From: an uncultured Oscillospiraceae bacterium
GTDB lineage: Bacteria > Bacillota > Clostridia > Oscillospirales > Oscillospiraceae
DNA: 64,000 nt
Direction of reading: 5' to 3'
NCBI GenBank assembly: GCA_947626905.1
Contig: CANQUE010000001.1
Span: forward strand, 1 to 64,000
In this document: positions 32,879 to 42,412 of the stretch, piece by piece
Layout: each line of letters opens with the position of its first letter
Position numbering within the stretch: the first letter of the stretch is position 1
Notes under the pieces: model-generated
What the model was told of the DNA's origin: nothing
What the model saw: only the letters and a program-made list of their open reading frames with translations
The model's database searches: none
Translations under genes and position numbers: made by a program

Positions 32879-35217
32879 GTTTTATCAAATACCGTGTGCA
32901 CGAGGTCGCCAAGGATTTTGGCGTCACCTCCAAGGTCATTACGGAGATCCTGACGGAGTATGCCACCACCCCCAAGAACCACATGCAGGTGCTGGAGGAC
33001 CAGGAGCTGAGCATCATTTTCGAGTATATGACCCAGCACAACCAGGTCGCGAGCATCGCGGAGGTGTTTGCCGAGGGGGCGGCGCCGGCGGAGAGCTCTG
33101 CCGCGAAGAAGGAAGCCCAGACTTCCCGTCCCGCTCAAGATAAAAAGCCCGCCCAAGGTCAGCCCGCTCAGGACAAAGCCCAGCCGCAGCAGCCCAGGCA
33201 GCCCAAGCCGGAGAAGCCCCATGTGCCTAGGCAGCAGCCGGAGAAGAAGGTAGTGGACACCCGCGGCTCCGCCAATACGAACCTGTCCAAATACGACGAG
33301 CGCTTTGACCGCATGGCCGGGGATAAGGCCGAAAAGATGAAGCGGGGCAAGGAGAAGATCGGCAGCCGCAATAAACAGCGCCAGAACACCGCCGCCGCCA
33401 GCGCCAAGCGCCGTCAGGAGGAGCGGGACAAGATGCAGCGGCTCCAGTTTGAGATCGCCAAAAAGGCTCCCACCCGCGTACAGATCCCCGATGAGATCTC
33501 CGTGCAGGAGCTGGCTGTCCGCATGAAGAAGAGCGGCGCCGAGGTCGTTCGCAAGCTGGTCAAGATGGGCGTTATGGCAAGCCTTCCCGACGTGATCGAC
33601 TTCGATACCGCCGCCCTGGTGGCCATGGAGTTCAACTGCAAGATCGAGCATGAGGTGGTCGTCACGGTAGAGGAACGGCTCATCGACGACCATGTGGACA
33701 CAGAGGAAGAACTGGTGCCCCGCGCACCAGTGGTGGTGGTCATGGGCCATGTCGACCATGGCAAGACCTCCCTTTTGGACTATATCCGCAATACGAAAGT
33801 GGCCGCAGGCGAGGCCGGCGGCATCACCCAGGCCATCGGCGCTTATGTGGTGGACATCGGCGGCAATCCCGTCACGTTCCTGGACACGCCGGGCCACGAG
33901 GCTTTCACCTCCATGCGCGCCCGCGGCGCCATGGTGACCGATGTGGCTATCCTGGTGGTGGCCGCTACCGAAGGCATCAAGCCCCAGACCGTGGAGTCCA
34001 TCAATCACGCCAAGGCTGCCAACATCCCCATCGTGGTCGCCATCAACAAGATGGATATGCCCGGCGCCAACCCGGACCGGGTGAAGCAGGAGCTGACCGA
34101 GTACGATCTGGTGCCGGAAGAGTGGGGCGGCGAGACCATCGTCTGCCAGATCTCTGCCAAGACCGGGCAGGGCGTGGAGGATCTGCTGGAGATGCTGGCC
34201 CTGCAGACAGAGATGCTGGGCCTGCGGGCGAATCCCAACCGGGCCGCCAGCGGCACCGTGATCGAGGCGCGCCTGGACAAGGGCCGCGGCCCCATCATGA
34301 CCGTGCTGGTGCAAAACGGCACGCTGAAACAGGGCGACGTGATCATCGCCGGCACAGCGGTGGGCCGCGTGCGCACCATGATCAACGACAAGGGCCAGCG
34401 GGTCACCGAGGCAGGCCCCTCTGTGCCGGTGGAGATCGCCGGCATGAGCGAAGTGCCCAACGCGGGGGACACCTTCAACGCCGTGGCCGACGAACGTATG
34501 GCCCGGGAGCTGGTGGAGGAGCGCAAAGCCAAAGAGAAGCAGGCCGCATCCACCGCCCCCAAGAAGGTTTCTCTGGACGACCTGTTCGCCCGCATCCAGG
34601 AGGGCGAGATGAAGGATTTCAACATCATCGTCAAGGCCGATGTGAAGGGCAGCGCCGAGGCGGTGAAGGCCTCGCTGGAGAAGCTGTCCAACGAGGAGGT
34701 CCGCGTGCGGGTCATCCACTGCGCCGTGGGCGCCATCAACGAATCCGACGTGATGCTTGCCTCTACCTCCAACGCGGTGATCGTGGGCTTCAACGTCCGG
34801 CCGGAGAACGCCGCCCGGGACAGCGCCGCCCGCTCGGACGTGGATATCCGCCTGTATCGGGTGATCTATGATTGCATCAACGAGATCGAGGCGGCCATGA
34901 AGGGCATGCTGGCGCCCAAGTATCAGGAGAAGATCATCGGCCATGCCGAGGTGCGTCAGACCTACAAAGTTTCCAAGGTGGGGACCGTGTGCGGCTGCTA
35001 TGTGCTGGACGGAAAGATCCAGCGCAGCTGTCAGGTCCGGGTGCTCCGGGACAATGTGGTGGTCTACGAGGGCAATCTGGCCAGCCTGCGCCGGTTCAAG
35101 GACGACGTGCGGGAAGTGGCCAGCGGCTACGAGTGCGGCATGCAGGTGGAGAAGTTCAACGATATCAAGGAACAGGACGTCATCGAGTGCTTTGTGATGG
35201 AGCAGATCAATGGCTAA
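32875..35217 (+). CDS. infB: Translation initiation factor IF-2
   Basis: IF-2 is the GTPase that brings initiator tRNA to the ribosome. The 780-residue protein has an N-terminal IF2N segment, a Pro/Gln/Lys-rich linker (about residues 80-130 with repeated PAQDK and QP units), a second IF2N (~200-250), and the G domain with [17 protein letters not shown] and NKMD. Domains II, III and C2 follow, with the [20 protein letters not shown] end typical of C2. The start overlaps ylxQ and the stop overlaps rbfA. Confidence 0.98.
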   Translation: MSFIKYRVHEVAKDFGVTSKVITEILTEYATTPKNHMQVLEDQELSIIFEYMTQHNQVASIAEVFAEGAAPAESSAAKKEAQTSRPAQDKKPAQGQPAQDKAQPQQPRQPKPEKPHVPRQQPEKKVVDTRGSANTNLSKYDERFDRMAGDKAEKMKRGKEKIGSRNKQRQNTAAASAKRRQEERDKMQRLQFEIAKKAPTRVQIPDEISVQELAVRMKKSGAEVVRKLVKMGVMASLPDVIDFDTAALVAMEFNCKIEHEVVVTVEERLIDDHVDTEEELVPRAPVVVVMGHVDHGKTSLLDYIRNTKVAAGEAGGITQAIGAYVVDIGGNPVTFLDTPGHEAFTSMRARGAMVTDVAILVVAATEGIKPQTVESINHAKAANIPIVVAINKMDMPGANPDRVKQELTEYDLVPEEWGGETIVCQISAKTGQGVEDLLEMLALQTEMLGLRANPNRAASGTVIEARLDKGRGPIMTVLVQNGTLKQGDVIIAGTAVGRVRTMINDKGQRVTEAGPSVPVEIAGMSEVPNAGDTFNAVADERMARELVEERKAKEKQAASTAPKKVSLDDLFARIQEGEMKDFNIIVKADVKGSAEAVKASLEKLSNEEVRVRVIHCAVGAINESDVMLASTSNAVIVGFNVRPENAARDSAARSDVDIRLYRVIYDCINEIEAAMKGMLAPKYQEKIIGHAEVRQTYKVSKVGTVCGCYVLDGKIQRSCQVRVLRDNVVVYEGNLASLRRFKDDVREVASGYECGMQVEKFNDIKEQDVIECFVMEQING

Positions 35218-35578
35218 TCACCACATCGACCGTATCAACGACGATATCCGCCGTGTCCTGGCGGAGAAACTGCGGGAAGTGAAGGACCCCCGCCTCCAGC
35301 AGGGGACCATGCTCACCGTCACCCATACCGATACCACCAACGACCTTCGCCACTGCAAAGTATTTATAAGCGTACTGGGGCAGTTTGACGAGAAGGAAAT
35401 GATGAAGGGGCTTCGGTCCGTGTCGGGCTTCCTGCGCCGGGAGCTGGGCCACAGCCTGGATCTGCGCTATACCCCGGAGCTCACCTTCGTGCTGGATGAT
35501 TCCATTGCCCACGGGGCCTATATCAACCGGCTGATCAACGATCTGGATATTCAACATGACGACGATGACCCTGAATGA
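35210..35578 (+). CDS. rbfA: 30S ribosome-binding factor RbfA
   Basis: RbfA aids 16S rRNA 5' end maturation and 30S assembly. The 122-residue KH-type protein has RINDDIRRVLAEKLREVKDPRL, the central CKVFISVLG, and LGHSLDLRYTPELTFVLDDS. It overlaps infB by 8 bp and the nrnA-like gene by 23 bp. Confidence 0.95.
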   Translation: MANHHIDRINDDIRRVLAEKLREVKDPRLQQGTMLTVTHTDTTNDLRHCKVFISVLGQFDEKEMMKGLRSVSGFLRRELGHSLDLRYTPELTFVLDDSIAHGAYINRLINDLDIQHDDDDPE

Positions 35579-36500
35579 CTGCATCGACTATCTGAAGAGC
35601 AACGACGGATATCTGCTCCTGACGCATATCCGCCCGGACGGCGACACGCTTGGAAGTGCCGCCGCCCTTTGTCATATCCTCCGGCGCATGGGCAAACAGG
35701 CCTTCCTGTTCCCCAATCCGCAGATAACGGCCCAGTACGCGCCCTTTGTGGCGCCCTATCTGGCCAAGGCGGACTTTGTGCCGGAAAAGCGGATCGCGGT
35801 GGATCTGGCGTCGGAGAATCTGTTCCCCATGGGGTTTTCCGGCGGGGAGATCGATCTGTGCATCGACCATCATCCCACCAACGCAGGCTATGCCGAACGG
35901 CTTCTGTGCCAAGCGGAGAAAGCCTCCTGCGGGGAGATCATCCTTCAGCTGGCTCAGGCGCTGGACATGCTGGACACAGAGGTGGCGGAGCTTTTATATA
36001 TCGCCGTGAGCACAGACTGCGGCTGCTTTGTCTATGCCAACACCACCGCGGAAACGCACCGGGCCGCCGCCGCGCTCATGGAGGCCGGCGCGGACTATAA
36101 ACGGCTGAACAAGCTGCTGTTTCGCACCTTTTCCTTTTCCAGGCTGACGCTGGAGGGGATGATCTATGCGGGCATGCGCCGGTATGGGCCGGATCAGTGC
36201 GTCACCGTGGCGACCGTCACGAACCATATGATGGAGGAATGCGGCGCGACGGAGGATGACTGCGAGGATCTGGCCTCCCTGGCAGGCCGGGTGGCGGGCA
36301 GCCGCGTTTCCGTGACCATCCGGGAGCTGGGCCCAGGAGTGAGCAAGATCAGCATGCGCAGCGGAGAGGATTTCGACAGCTCCGCCGTGTGCGCTCTCTA
36401 TGGCGGCGGGGGACACAGAATGGCCTCCGGCTGTACCATCAAGGCGTCGCCGGACGAAGCCCGCGAGCGCATCGTCAGGGACATCCTGGAGGCGCTTTGA
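35556..36500 (+). CDS. nrnA: DHH-family phosphoesterase, NrnA-like oligoribonuclease/pAp phosphatase
   Basis: NrnA degrades very short RNAs and dephosphorylates pAp. The 314-residue protein has the DHH-domain metal motifs HIRPDGDTLGSA, the DHH triad as IDHHPTNAGY, and STDCGCF, then the DHHA1 domain ending GGGGHRMASGCTI. In this operon position NrnA is common in Firmicutes. Two closely spaced in-frame ATGs (35556, 35565) are possible starts, and neither has a strong ribosome binding site, so it may rely on coupling from rbfA. Confidence 0.9.
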   Translation: MTTMTLNDCIDYLKSNDGYLLLTHIRPDGDTLGSAAALCHILRRMGKQAFLFPNPQITAQYAPFVAPYLAKADFVPEKRIAVDLASENLFPMGFSGGEIDLCIDHHPTNAGYAERLLCQAEKASCGEIILQLAQALDMLDTEVAELLYIAVSTDCGCFVYANTTAETHRAAAALMEAGADYKRLNKLLFRTFSFSRLTLEGMIYAGMRRYGPDQCVTVATVTNHMMEECGATEDDCEDLASLAGRVAGSRVSVTIRELGPGVSKISMRSGEDFDSSAVCALYGGGGHRMASGCTIKASPDEARERIVRDILEAL

Positions 36501-37192
36501 TGGATGGGATCATTTTGGTGGACAAGCCCGCCGAATGGACGAGCATGGACGTATGCGCCCACCTACGCGGCGTGCTCCACGAGCGGCATATAGGCCATAC
36601 CGGTACCCTTGATCCCAACGCCACAGGCCTTCTGGTGGTGCTGGCCGGGAAGGGGACCAAGGCGGCGAAATATGCGGAGAATGACGACAAGGAATACCAC
36701 GCCCGGCTGCGGCTCGGGATGGAAACAGACACCCAGGACATATGGGGGACCGTACTGCGTCAGCGCCCGGCCTGCGTTTCCCGGGAGCAGATCGAGGCGG
36801 CGCTGGACCGGTTCCGCGGCCCCATCATGCAGCTTCCGCCTATGTATTCCGCCATCAAGCGCAAAGGCAAAAAGCTCTATGAGATCGCCCGCCGTGGCGG
36901 AGAGGTGGAGCGGGAGCCCCGCCCCATCCACATCCACCGGCTGGAGCTCACCGAACAGGACGGCCAGGGGGATTGGGGGCTGGAGATCACCTGCTCCAAA
37001 GGTACTTATATCCGCACGCTCTGCCATGACATCGGCATGGCCCTTGGCTGCGGCGGATGCATGAGCGCCCTGCGCCGGGTCCGGGCGGGCCGCTTCACCG
37101 TCGACATGGCCCACACGCTGGAACAGATCCGCTCCGATCCGGAGGGATGCGTCCTGCCGGTGGAGATGATCGGACAGGGGGGACCTGCGTGA
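36500..37192 (+). CDS. truB: tRNA pseudouridine-55 synthase TruB, short form
   Basis: TruB makes pseudouridine 55 in the T-loop of tRNA. The catalytic Asp is in GTLDPNATGLL; KPAEWTSMDV, PPMYSAIKRKGKKLYEIAR and CSKGTYIRTLCHDIG are the other family motifs. ATG 36500 overlaps the preceding stop (TGATG). At 230 residues it ends at about LPVEMIG, where typical ~300-residue TruB continues into a C-terminal PUA-like domain. No frameshift is visible, and ribF begins at once (GTGA overlap), so the truncation looks settled. Confidence 0.94.
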   Translation: MDGIILVDKPAEWTSMDVCAHLRGVLHERHIGHTGTLDPNATGLLVVLAGKGTKAAKYAENDDKEYHARLRLGMETDTQDIWGTVLRQRPACVSREQIEAALDRFRGPIMQLPPMYSAIKRKGKKLYEIARRGGEVEREPRPIHIHRLELTEQDGQGDWGLEITCSKGTYIRTLCHDIGMALGCGGCMSALRRVRAGRFTVDMAHTLEQIRSDPEGCVLPVEMIGQGGPA

Positions 37193-38100
37193 AAGAGGGC
37201 GTGCGGCGTGTCATCGCGCTGGGTTACTTTGACGGCCTGCACCTCGGCCATCAGGCGCTGATGAAGATCGTAAGGGAACGGGCGGCCTGGCTGGATGCCT
37301 GCCCCGCGGTGGTCACTTTTGATGCGCATCCGGACCGCTTTGTCCTGGGAAAGGCAGCGCCTCTGCTGAGCGACAACGACGGACGCCGTGAGCTGATTGA
37401 CCGCGTCGGCGGTATCGGCGACGTGGTGATGCTCCACTTTGACGAGCAATTCATGCGCACCCCCTGGGAGGACTTCATCCGCTCCGTGGTGGGGGACCTG
37501 GGCGCGGTGCACCTGGTGATGGGGCAGGATTTCTGCTGCGGCTGGCGCGGAGAGGGCACCGCCCCGCGCATTGCCGCCTGGGCGCACGCCAACGGCATTG
37601 GCTGCGATATCGTGGAACAGGTAGCGCTGGACGGGATCGTTGTCAGCTCCACCTATATCCGCTCGCTCGTGGCCGCGGGGGATATGCGCCGGGCCGCCCG
37701 ATTCCTGGGCCATCCGTATTGCGTATGCCACACGGTGGAGCATGGGCATGCCCGCGGCCGGCGGATGGGCATACCCACCATCAATTTCCCAGTACCGGAG
37801 GGCGTGATCGCGCCCCGGTATGGGGTCTATGCCACCCGGGCCTGGCTCCAGTCCGGGCCGGTGGACGCGGTGACGAACGTGGGCGTGAGGCCCACTTTCG
37901 CCGGGGACGGGCAAGCCACGGTGGAAACGAACCTCCTGGACTTTGATGGGGAGCTGTACGGTCAGAGCGTGCGGATCGATTTTGTGGATTTTCTGCGGCC
38001 GGAGGCCCGGTTTTCCGGCCAGGAAGCTCTGGCGGAGCAGATCCGCCGTGACATCGGCGCCGCCCGGCAGTGCCTGTCGGGAGAGAGGAGCGGCCTATGA
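37189..38100 (+). CDS. ribF: Bifunctional riboflavin kinase/FAD synthetase
   Basis: RibF converts riboflavin to FMN and FAD. The 303-residue protein has an N-terminal FAD synthetase domain with GYFDGLHLGHQAL and VVSSTYIRSLV, then a riboflavin kinase domain with GRRMGIPTINFPVP and NVGVRPTF. It starts at GTG 37189, overlapping the truB stop; a longer upstream reading runs through truB and is rejected. ruvC starts inside its stop. Confidence 0.95.
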   Translation: MKEGVRRVIALGYFDGLHLGHQALMKIVRERAAWLDACPAVVTFDAHPDRFVLGKAAPLLSDNDGRRELIDRVGGIGDVVMLHFDEQFMRTPWEDFIRSVVGDLGAVHLVMGQDFCCGWRGEGTAPRIAAWAHANGIGCDIVEQVALDGIVVSSTYIRSLVAAGDMRRAARFLGHPYCVCHTVEHGHARGRRMGIPTINFPVPEGVIAPRYGVYATRAWLQSGPVDAVTNVGVRPTFAGDGQATVETNLLDFDGELYGQSVRIDFVDFLRPEARFSGQEALAEQIRRDIGAARQCLSGERSGL

Positions 38101-38612
38101 GGATCCTTGGCATCGACCCGGGCATCGGCACGGTGGGCTTTGGCGTCATCGACGCGGTGAAGGGAAAGAACACATATGTGGCCTGCGGCGCCGTCACGAC
38201 GCCGCCCAACACCCATTTGTCCCCCCGGCTGGATATGATCTATAACGATCTGAACGAGCTGATCGTCACCTTCTCTCCGGAGGCCATCGCCATCGAGGAG
38301 CTGTTTTTCTCCAAGAACATCACCACCGGCATCGCGGTGGCCCACGGCCGGGGTGTGATCCTGCTGAGCGCGTACCGCAGCGGCGTGCCGGTATTTGAGT
38401 ATACCCCCATGCAGGTGAAGCAGGCCGTGGTGGGCTATGGCAGCGCCAAAAAGAATCAGGTGATCTACATGGTCCAGCGGCTTTTGAACATGAAAACGCC
38501 GCCAAAGCCGGACGACGCGGCGGACGCGCTGGCTTTGGCCATATGCCATGCCAGGAGCATGACGAGCCGCCTGGCGGCGGAAGGAGGGGAGAGCGAGTGT
38601 TCTACCATTTGA
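38097..38612 (+). CDS. ruvC: Holliday junction resolvase RuvC
   Basis: RuvC cuts Holliday junctions symmetrically. The 171-residue RNase H-fold protein has the acidic catalytic residues in ILGIDPGIGTVG, AIEELFF and PDDAADALALA. ATG 38097 overlaps the ribF stop; ruvA starts within its last codons. The ruvC-ruvA-ruvB order indicates a resolvasome operon. Confidence 0.96.
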   Translation: MRILGIDPGIGTVGFGVIDAVKGKNTYVACGAVTTPPNTHLSPRLDMIYNDLNELIVTFSPEAIAIEELFFSKNITTGIAVAHGRGVILLSAYRSGVPVFEYTPMQVKQAVVGYGSAKKNQVIYMVQRLLNMKTPPKPDDAADALALAICHARSMTSRLAAEGGESECSTI

Positions 38613-39208
38613 ACGGTACGGTTTCCGAATTGGAGCCCAATATGGCCGTCATCGACTGCGGCGGCGTGGGCTTCGCGGTGAACACCAGCGCTTATACTGT
38701 GGCGCAGCTGCACAGGGGCGAGCGGGCAAAGCTGTATATTTCCGAACAGGTGCGGGAAGATGCCTTTGACCTTTACGGATTTGCGACGCCGGCGGAAAAG
38801 CGCTGCTTTGATATGCTGACCTCCGTGTCCGGCGTGGGTCCCAAGGCCGCCGTGTCCATCCTCTCCGCGGGTTCTCCGGAAAAGGTGTGCATGGCGGTGA
38901 TGAGCGACGACGAACGGGTGCTCACCGCCGCGCAGGGAGTGGGCAAGCGGCTGGCCCAGCGGATCATCCTGGAGCTTAAGGACAAGATCCAAAAGCAGAC
39001 GGAGGGCATGGCTATGCCGGAGCTTTCCGGCGCTTCCTCCACCGGAACGGCGGGCGGAGGAAAGCTGGCGGATGTGGCCAGCGCCCTCACCGCGCTGGGC
39101 TATACCCGGGCGGAATGTGCGGCCGCGATGAAGGGATTGGATCTGGAGGGCCTTTCCCTGGAGGACGCCATCCGCGCCGCTCTGCGCAACATCTCCGGCC
39201 GTTCATAA
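38597..39208 (+). CDS. ruvA: Holliday junction branch migration protein RuvA
   Basis: RuvA binds the four-way junction and loads RuvB. The 203-residue protein begins FYHLNGTVSELEPNMAVIDCGGVGF (OB fold), has the helix-hairpin-helix VSGVGPKAAVSIL and GVGKRLAQRIILELK, and a C-terminal RuvB-binding domain (DVASALTALGYTRAE). GTG 38597 is the start, 7 bp after AAGGAGGGG-like sequence and overlapping ruvC by 16 bp. Confidence 0.96.
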   Translation: MFYHLNGTVSELEPNMAVIDCGGVGFAVNTSAYTVAQLHRGERAKLYISEQVREDAFDLYGFATPAEKRCFDMLTSVSGVGPKAAVSILSAGSPEKVCMAVMSDDERVLTAAQGVGKRLAQRIILELKDKIQKQTEGMAMPELSGASSTGTAGGGKLADVASALTALGYTRAECAAAMKGLDLEGLSLEDAIRAALRNISGRS

Positions 39209-39247
39209 GAGCGGACTGTCTGACCGAAAGGAGAGCGAATCGGTACC

Positions 39248-40291
39248 ATGAGCATCAACTTTTCCGACGACGGGCCGGAACAGGTCCTGACCACGGCTTC
39301 CTTTCAGCCGGAGGACGCGACGGAGGCGTCGCTGCGCCCCAAGCGGCTGGCAGACTATACCGGGCAGGAAAAGGCCAAGGAGAACCTGGCTGTATTCATC
39401 CAGGCGGCCAAGATACGCAACGAGCCGCTGGACCACGTGCTGCTACATGGCCCACCGGGCCTGGGCAAGACCACCCTGGCGGGCGTCATCGCCAACGAGA
39501 TGGGCGTCAATATGCGCATCACCTCCGGCCCGGCCATTGAAAAGCCAGGAGATCTGGTGGCGCTGCTGACGAACCTGCAGGAAAACGATATCCTTTTCTT
39601 GGACGAGATCCACCGCCTGAACCGGTCGGTGGAGGAGATCCTCTATCCGGCGATGGAGGATTTTGCCATCGACATCATACTGGGGAAGGGCCCGTCCGCC
39701 AATTCCATACGGCTGGATCTGCCCCATTTCACACTGATCGGCGCCACCACCCGCTCCGGCCAGCTCTCCGCGCCGCTGCGGGACCGCTTTGGCGTCGTGC
39801 TGCGGCTGGAGCTTTACAGCACGGATGATCTGCGCCGGATCGTGGAGCGGAGCGCGGGGATATTGGGCGTGGAGATCCGCCCCGACGGCGCCACGGAGAT
39901 CGCCTCCCGCAGCCGCGGCACGCCCCGTATCGCCAACCGTATGCTACGAAGGGTCCGGGATTTCGCCCAGGTCAAAGGGGAGGGGATCATCACCCGGGAG
40001 ATCGCCAACGAGGCGCTCTTGCGCCTGGAGGTGGATCAGGCAGGTCTGGACAATGTGGACCGGAGGATGCTGCGGAGCATCATCGAGCTCTATAACGGCG
40101 GCCCGGTGGGGCTGGAAGCGCTGGCGGCCACCATCAACGAAGAGGCGGTCACGCTGGAGGATGTGTATGAGCCGTTTCTTCTCCAGCAGGGTTATCTGAC
40201 CCGCACTATGCGGGGCCGGTGCGTCACGCAGAAGGCCTATGAGCACCTGGGCATCCAATATCTGGGACAGCAGAAGCTGGATTTGACATGA
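39248..40291 (+). CDS. ruvB: Holliday junction branch migration helicase RuvB
   Basis: RuvB is the AAA+ motor of branch migration. The 347-residue protein has [11 protein letters not shown], Walker [12 protein letters not shown], Walker [11 protein letters not shown], sensor [18 protein letters not shown] and the winged-helix end [22 protein letters not shown] lies upstream. A 110-bp AT-rich gap without a clear terminator separates it from sigH. Confidence 0.97.
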   Translation: MSINFSDDGPEQVLTTASFQPEDATEASLRPKRLADYTGQEKAKENLAVFIQAAKIRNEPLDHVLLHGPPGLGKTTLAGVIANEMGVNMRITSGPAIEKPGDLVALLTNLQENDILFLDEIHRLNRSVEEILYPAMEDFAIDIILGKGPSANSIRLDLPHFTLIGATTRSGQLSAPLRDRFGVVLRLELYSTDDLRRIVERSAGILGVEIRPDGATEIASRSRGTPRIANRMLRRVRDFAQVKGEGIITREIANEALLRLEVDQAGLDNVDRRMLRSIIELYNGGPVGLEALAATINEEAVTLEDVYEPFLLQQGYLTRTMRGRCVTQKAYEHLGIQYLGQQKLDLT

Positions 40292-40369
40292 TCGGCGCCC
40301 GTTTTGCATAAAACACTGGTTTTCTGTCAATTTTTCCCTGAATTTGACGACAAATTTTGTAAAAAATGC

Positions 40370-40397
40370 TTGACTTCTCGCCGGAACGAGCTATAAT
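40370..40397 (+). promoter_or_regulatory. Sigma-A promoter directly upstream of sigH
   Basis: TTGACT (40370-40375) and TATAAT (40392-40397) with a 16-bp spacer. The -10 box ends only five bases before the GTG that best fits the SigH N-terminus, so transcription should start at or next to the start codon. Confidence 0.75.
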
Positions 40398-40402
40398 TAC
40401 TG

Positions 40403-41017
40403 GTGTGTTATTATAATTATACAAATAAATCAGACGAAGAATTGCAATCACTTGTCAGGGCCCAGGCCCCCGGTGCGGAAGAAGCCCTGGCGGAGAGATA
40501 TGTGCGTGTTGTCCGAATGTGTGCCCGGCCGTATTTTCTGATCGGTGGGGACAGCGAGGATCTGATCCAGGAAGGGATGCTTGGCCTTCTGTCCGCCATC
40601 CGGGAGTACGATGATGTAAAAGGCGCGTCCTTTAAGACCTACGCGGAAGCCTGTATTTTAAACCGTATCCGTTCCGCTGTCCGAAGCGACAAGCGCTTGA
40701 AAAACGCTCCGCTGAACGACGGCGTTTCCCTTGACGATGTCCTCTCAGATGAATCCCAGTCCCTAGGTGCAAACTTTTATGCGCGCAGTCCCGAGGAGCA
40801 GGTTCTAGCCAGAGAGACCGATAACGAATTTATTTCCGCCTATTCACGGTGCTTGTCAAAATTGGAAGCGCAGATCCTTGGCCTGTATTTGGAGGGCCTT
40901 TCCTATGAGGAAATGGCCGTTGCCGCGGGTCGGGATCGGAAGGCTGTGGACAACGCCGTGCAGCGCATACGGCGCAAGCTGGCCAAGCTGCCCTCAGGCG
41001 AAAACAGCAAAAGCTGA
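40403..41017 (+). CDS. sigH: RNA polymerase sigma factor SigH-like
   Basis: SigH drives early stationary-phase and sporulation genes. The 204-residue protein aligns with SigH: region 2 ARPYFLIGGDSEDLIQEGM and SFKTYAEACILNRI, region 4 LEGLSYEEMAVAAGRDRKAVDNAVQRIRRKL. The family N-terminus (NKSDEELQSLV) is coded upstream of any good ribosome binding site, so GTG 40403 is taken as start. It sits at the predicted transcription start, implying a leaderless message. A TTG at 40442 is the alternative but would remove conserved residues. Confidence 0.9.
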   Translation: MCYYNYTNKSDEELQSLVRAQAPGAEEALAERYVRVVRMCARPYFLIGGDSEDLIQEGMLGLLSAIREYDDVKGASFKTYAEACILNRIRSAVRSDKRLKNAPLNDGVSLDDVLSDESQSLGANFYARSPEEQVLARETDNEFISAYSRCLSKLEAQILGLYLEGLSYEEMAVAAGRDRKAVDNAVQRIRRKLAKLPSGENSKS

Positions 41018-41067
41018 TCGCAATAAATCTGCCCTTATGGGAAAACTATCAAAAGAGAGGAACCGAA

Positions 41068-41349
41068 ATGTACGAAGACAAGACCCTTGTATGCAAGGAA
41101 TGCGGACAGGAGTTCGTGTTCACAGCCGGTGAGCAGGAGTTTTACGCTGAGCGCGGCTTCCAGAACGAGCCCCAGCGCTGCAAGGCCTGCCGTGACGCCC
41201 GCAAGGCCGCTGCCCGTGGTCCCCGGGAGTACTTCACCGCTGTGTGCGCTGCCTGCGGCGGCGAGGCGCGCGTCCCCTTCGAGCCGAAGAGCGACCGTCC
41301 TGTGTACTGCAGCGAGTGCTTTGCGAAGATGCGCGCCGGCGAGCTCTAA
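41068..41349 (+). CDS. Small zinc-ribbon protein
   Basis: A 93-residue protein with two zinc-ribbon halves: CKECGQEF...CKACR (residues 9-42) and CAACGG...CSECF (about 61-84). It belongs to the probable zinc-ribbon (zf-trcl-like) family common in Firmicutes, likely nucleic-acid binding, role unknown. AAAGAGAGG lies before the ATG. A terminator follows, so it is probably expressed with or soon after sigH. Confidence 0.8.
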   Translation: MYEDKTLVCKECGQEFVFTAGEQEFYAERGFQNEPQRCKACRDARKAAARGPREYFTAVCAACGGEARVPFEPKSDRPVYCSECFAKMRAGEL

Positions 41350-41370
41350 TCGCCCGGTTGCCAGCAAGAT

Positions 41371-41406
41371 ATAGAGGAGGCCGGAGCGGCTTCCTCTATT
41401 TCTTTT
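41371..41406 (+). terminator. Terminator after the zinc-ribbon gene
   Basis: ATAGAGGAGGCC pairs with GGCTTCCTCTAT (one G-T pair, GGAGC loop), followed by TTCTTTT. Confidence 0.8.
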
Positions 41407-41488
41407 GCGCAACAAAGTTTTTTGTTGAAATCCCGCGGACAAGAGGGTATAATAATCCCACCGAATTTCATTATTGGAGGAAGATCAA

Positions 41489-41695
41489 ATGTATCAGATC
41501 ACGAAGGATACCATCGTTTATGATATCATGGTGAATGCGCCTGTGACCCAGCCGCTGTTTCTGGAGATCGGCATGCACTGCCTGGGCTGCGCTTTCGCTA
41601 CCGGCGAGAGCGTGGAGCAGGCCTGCATGGCCCACGGCGTGGAGGTCGAGCCCTTCGTCAAGAAGGTCAACGACTTCATCGCCGCCAACGCCTGA
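41489..41695 (+). CDS. DUF1858 (hybrid-cluster-protein-associated redox disulfide) protein
   Basis: A 68-residue protein matching the DUF1858 / prismane-associated redox domain: ITKDTIVYDIM...PLFLEIGMHCLGCAFATGESVEQACMAHG. The HCLGC pair is the expected disulfide or metal site. ATG 41489 lies 7 bp after GGAGGAAG. In other genomes the domain is fused to or near hybrid cluster proteins, flavoproteins or ferredoxins; here it stands alone between two terminators, so its redox partner is elsewhere. Confidence 0.88.
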   Translation: MYQITKDTIVYDIMVNAPVTQPLFLEIGMHCLGCAFATGESVEQACMAHGVEVEPFVKKVNDFIAANA

Positions 41696-41705
41696 TCGTC
41701 CGTCC

Positions 41706-41733
41706 GCGGCGGGGGAGACCCCGCCGCTTTTTT
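41706..41733 (+). terminator. Terminator after the DUF1858 gene
   Basis: A 9-bp GC stem (GCGGCGGGG/CCCCGCCGC, GAGA loop) followed by six Ts. Confidence 0.9.
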
Positions 41734-41740
41734 ATTGCTT

Positions 41741-42412
41741 ATGATACATCTATCTGACCGCCTTCAGGCGGTTGCCTCGCTGGTGGAGCCCGGCGCGTCG
41801 GTTATCGACGTGGGCACCGACCACGCCATGGTCCCGGTCTGGCTCATCCAGACCGGCCGGGCCGCGCGGGTGCTGGCCACGGATATCCGCCCCGGACCGC
41901 TGGCCGGCGCTGCGGCGCTGGTGGAAAAGACGGGCACCGGGACAGCCGTGGAGCTCCGCCTGACGGACGGCCTGTCGGGGATTGACCCCGCCGGATGGGA
42001 TACGGTGATCATCGCCGGGATGGGAGGGGAGACCATGGTCTCCATCCTCTCCGCCGCTCCCTGGACGAGAGAGGGCGTGCGTCTGATCCTGTCTCCCCAC
42101 AGCAAGCGGGCTCTGCTGCGCCGCTTTCTCTGGGAGAGCGGCTACCGGATCGGATCGGAGCGGCTGGTGGAGGACGCCGGGCGGATCTATCCCATCCTGA
42201 CCGCCGCCGGCGGCGCGAGCGACGCCTATTCGCCGGCGGAGCTGCATTTGGGGAAGCTGGAGCAGATCGGGGCCGATCCGCTCTTTGCCCGGTACCTGGA
42301 CGGCTGCATCCAGCGGACAGAGAAGGCCGCGCCGTACAGCGGCGGGGCGGCCGCGCTGGCGGCGGAATACCGCAGCATAAAAAGGAGGCTTTTTGGTGAC
42401 GACGGTACATGA
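41741..42412 (+). CDS. trmK: tRNA (adenine-22-N1)-methyltransferase TrmK
   Basis: TrmK methylates A22 of tRNA using SAM. The class I methyltransferase core is seen in VIDVGTDHAMVPVWL, LATDIRPGPL and the diagnostic GMGGETMVSIL, with a C-terminal coiled-coil-like region. ATG 41741 (224 residues) is used; a TTG two codons earlier is possible and no good ribosome binding site is visible, as it sits just after a terminator. The usual trmK-nif3 gene order follows. Confidence 0.9.
   Translation: MIHLSDRLQAVASLVEPGASVIDVGTDHAMVPVWLIQTGRAARVLATDIRPGPLAGAAALVEKTGTGTAVELRLTDGLSGIDPAGWDTVIIAGMGGETMVSILSAAPWTREGVRLILSPHSKRALLRRFLWESGYRIGSERLVEDAGRIYPILTAAGGASDAYSPAELHLGKLEQIGADPLFARYLDGCIQRTEKAAPYSGGAAALAAEYRSIKRRLFGDDGT

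Noticed and set aside
32740-34944. 734-residue minus-strand open frame
   Set aside because: Antisense to infB; Leu/Gly/His-rich with no family resemblance.
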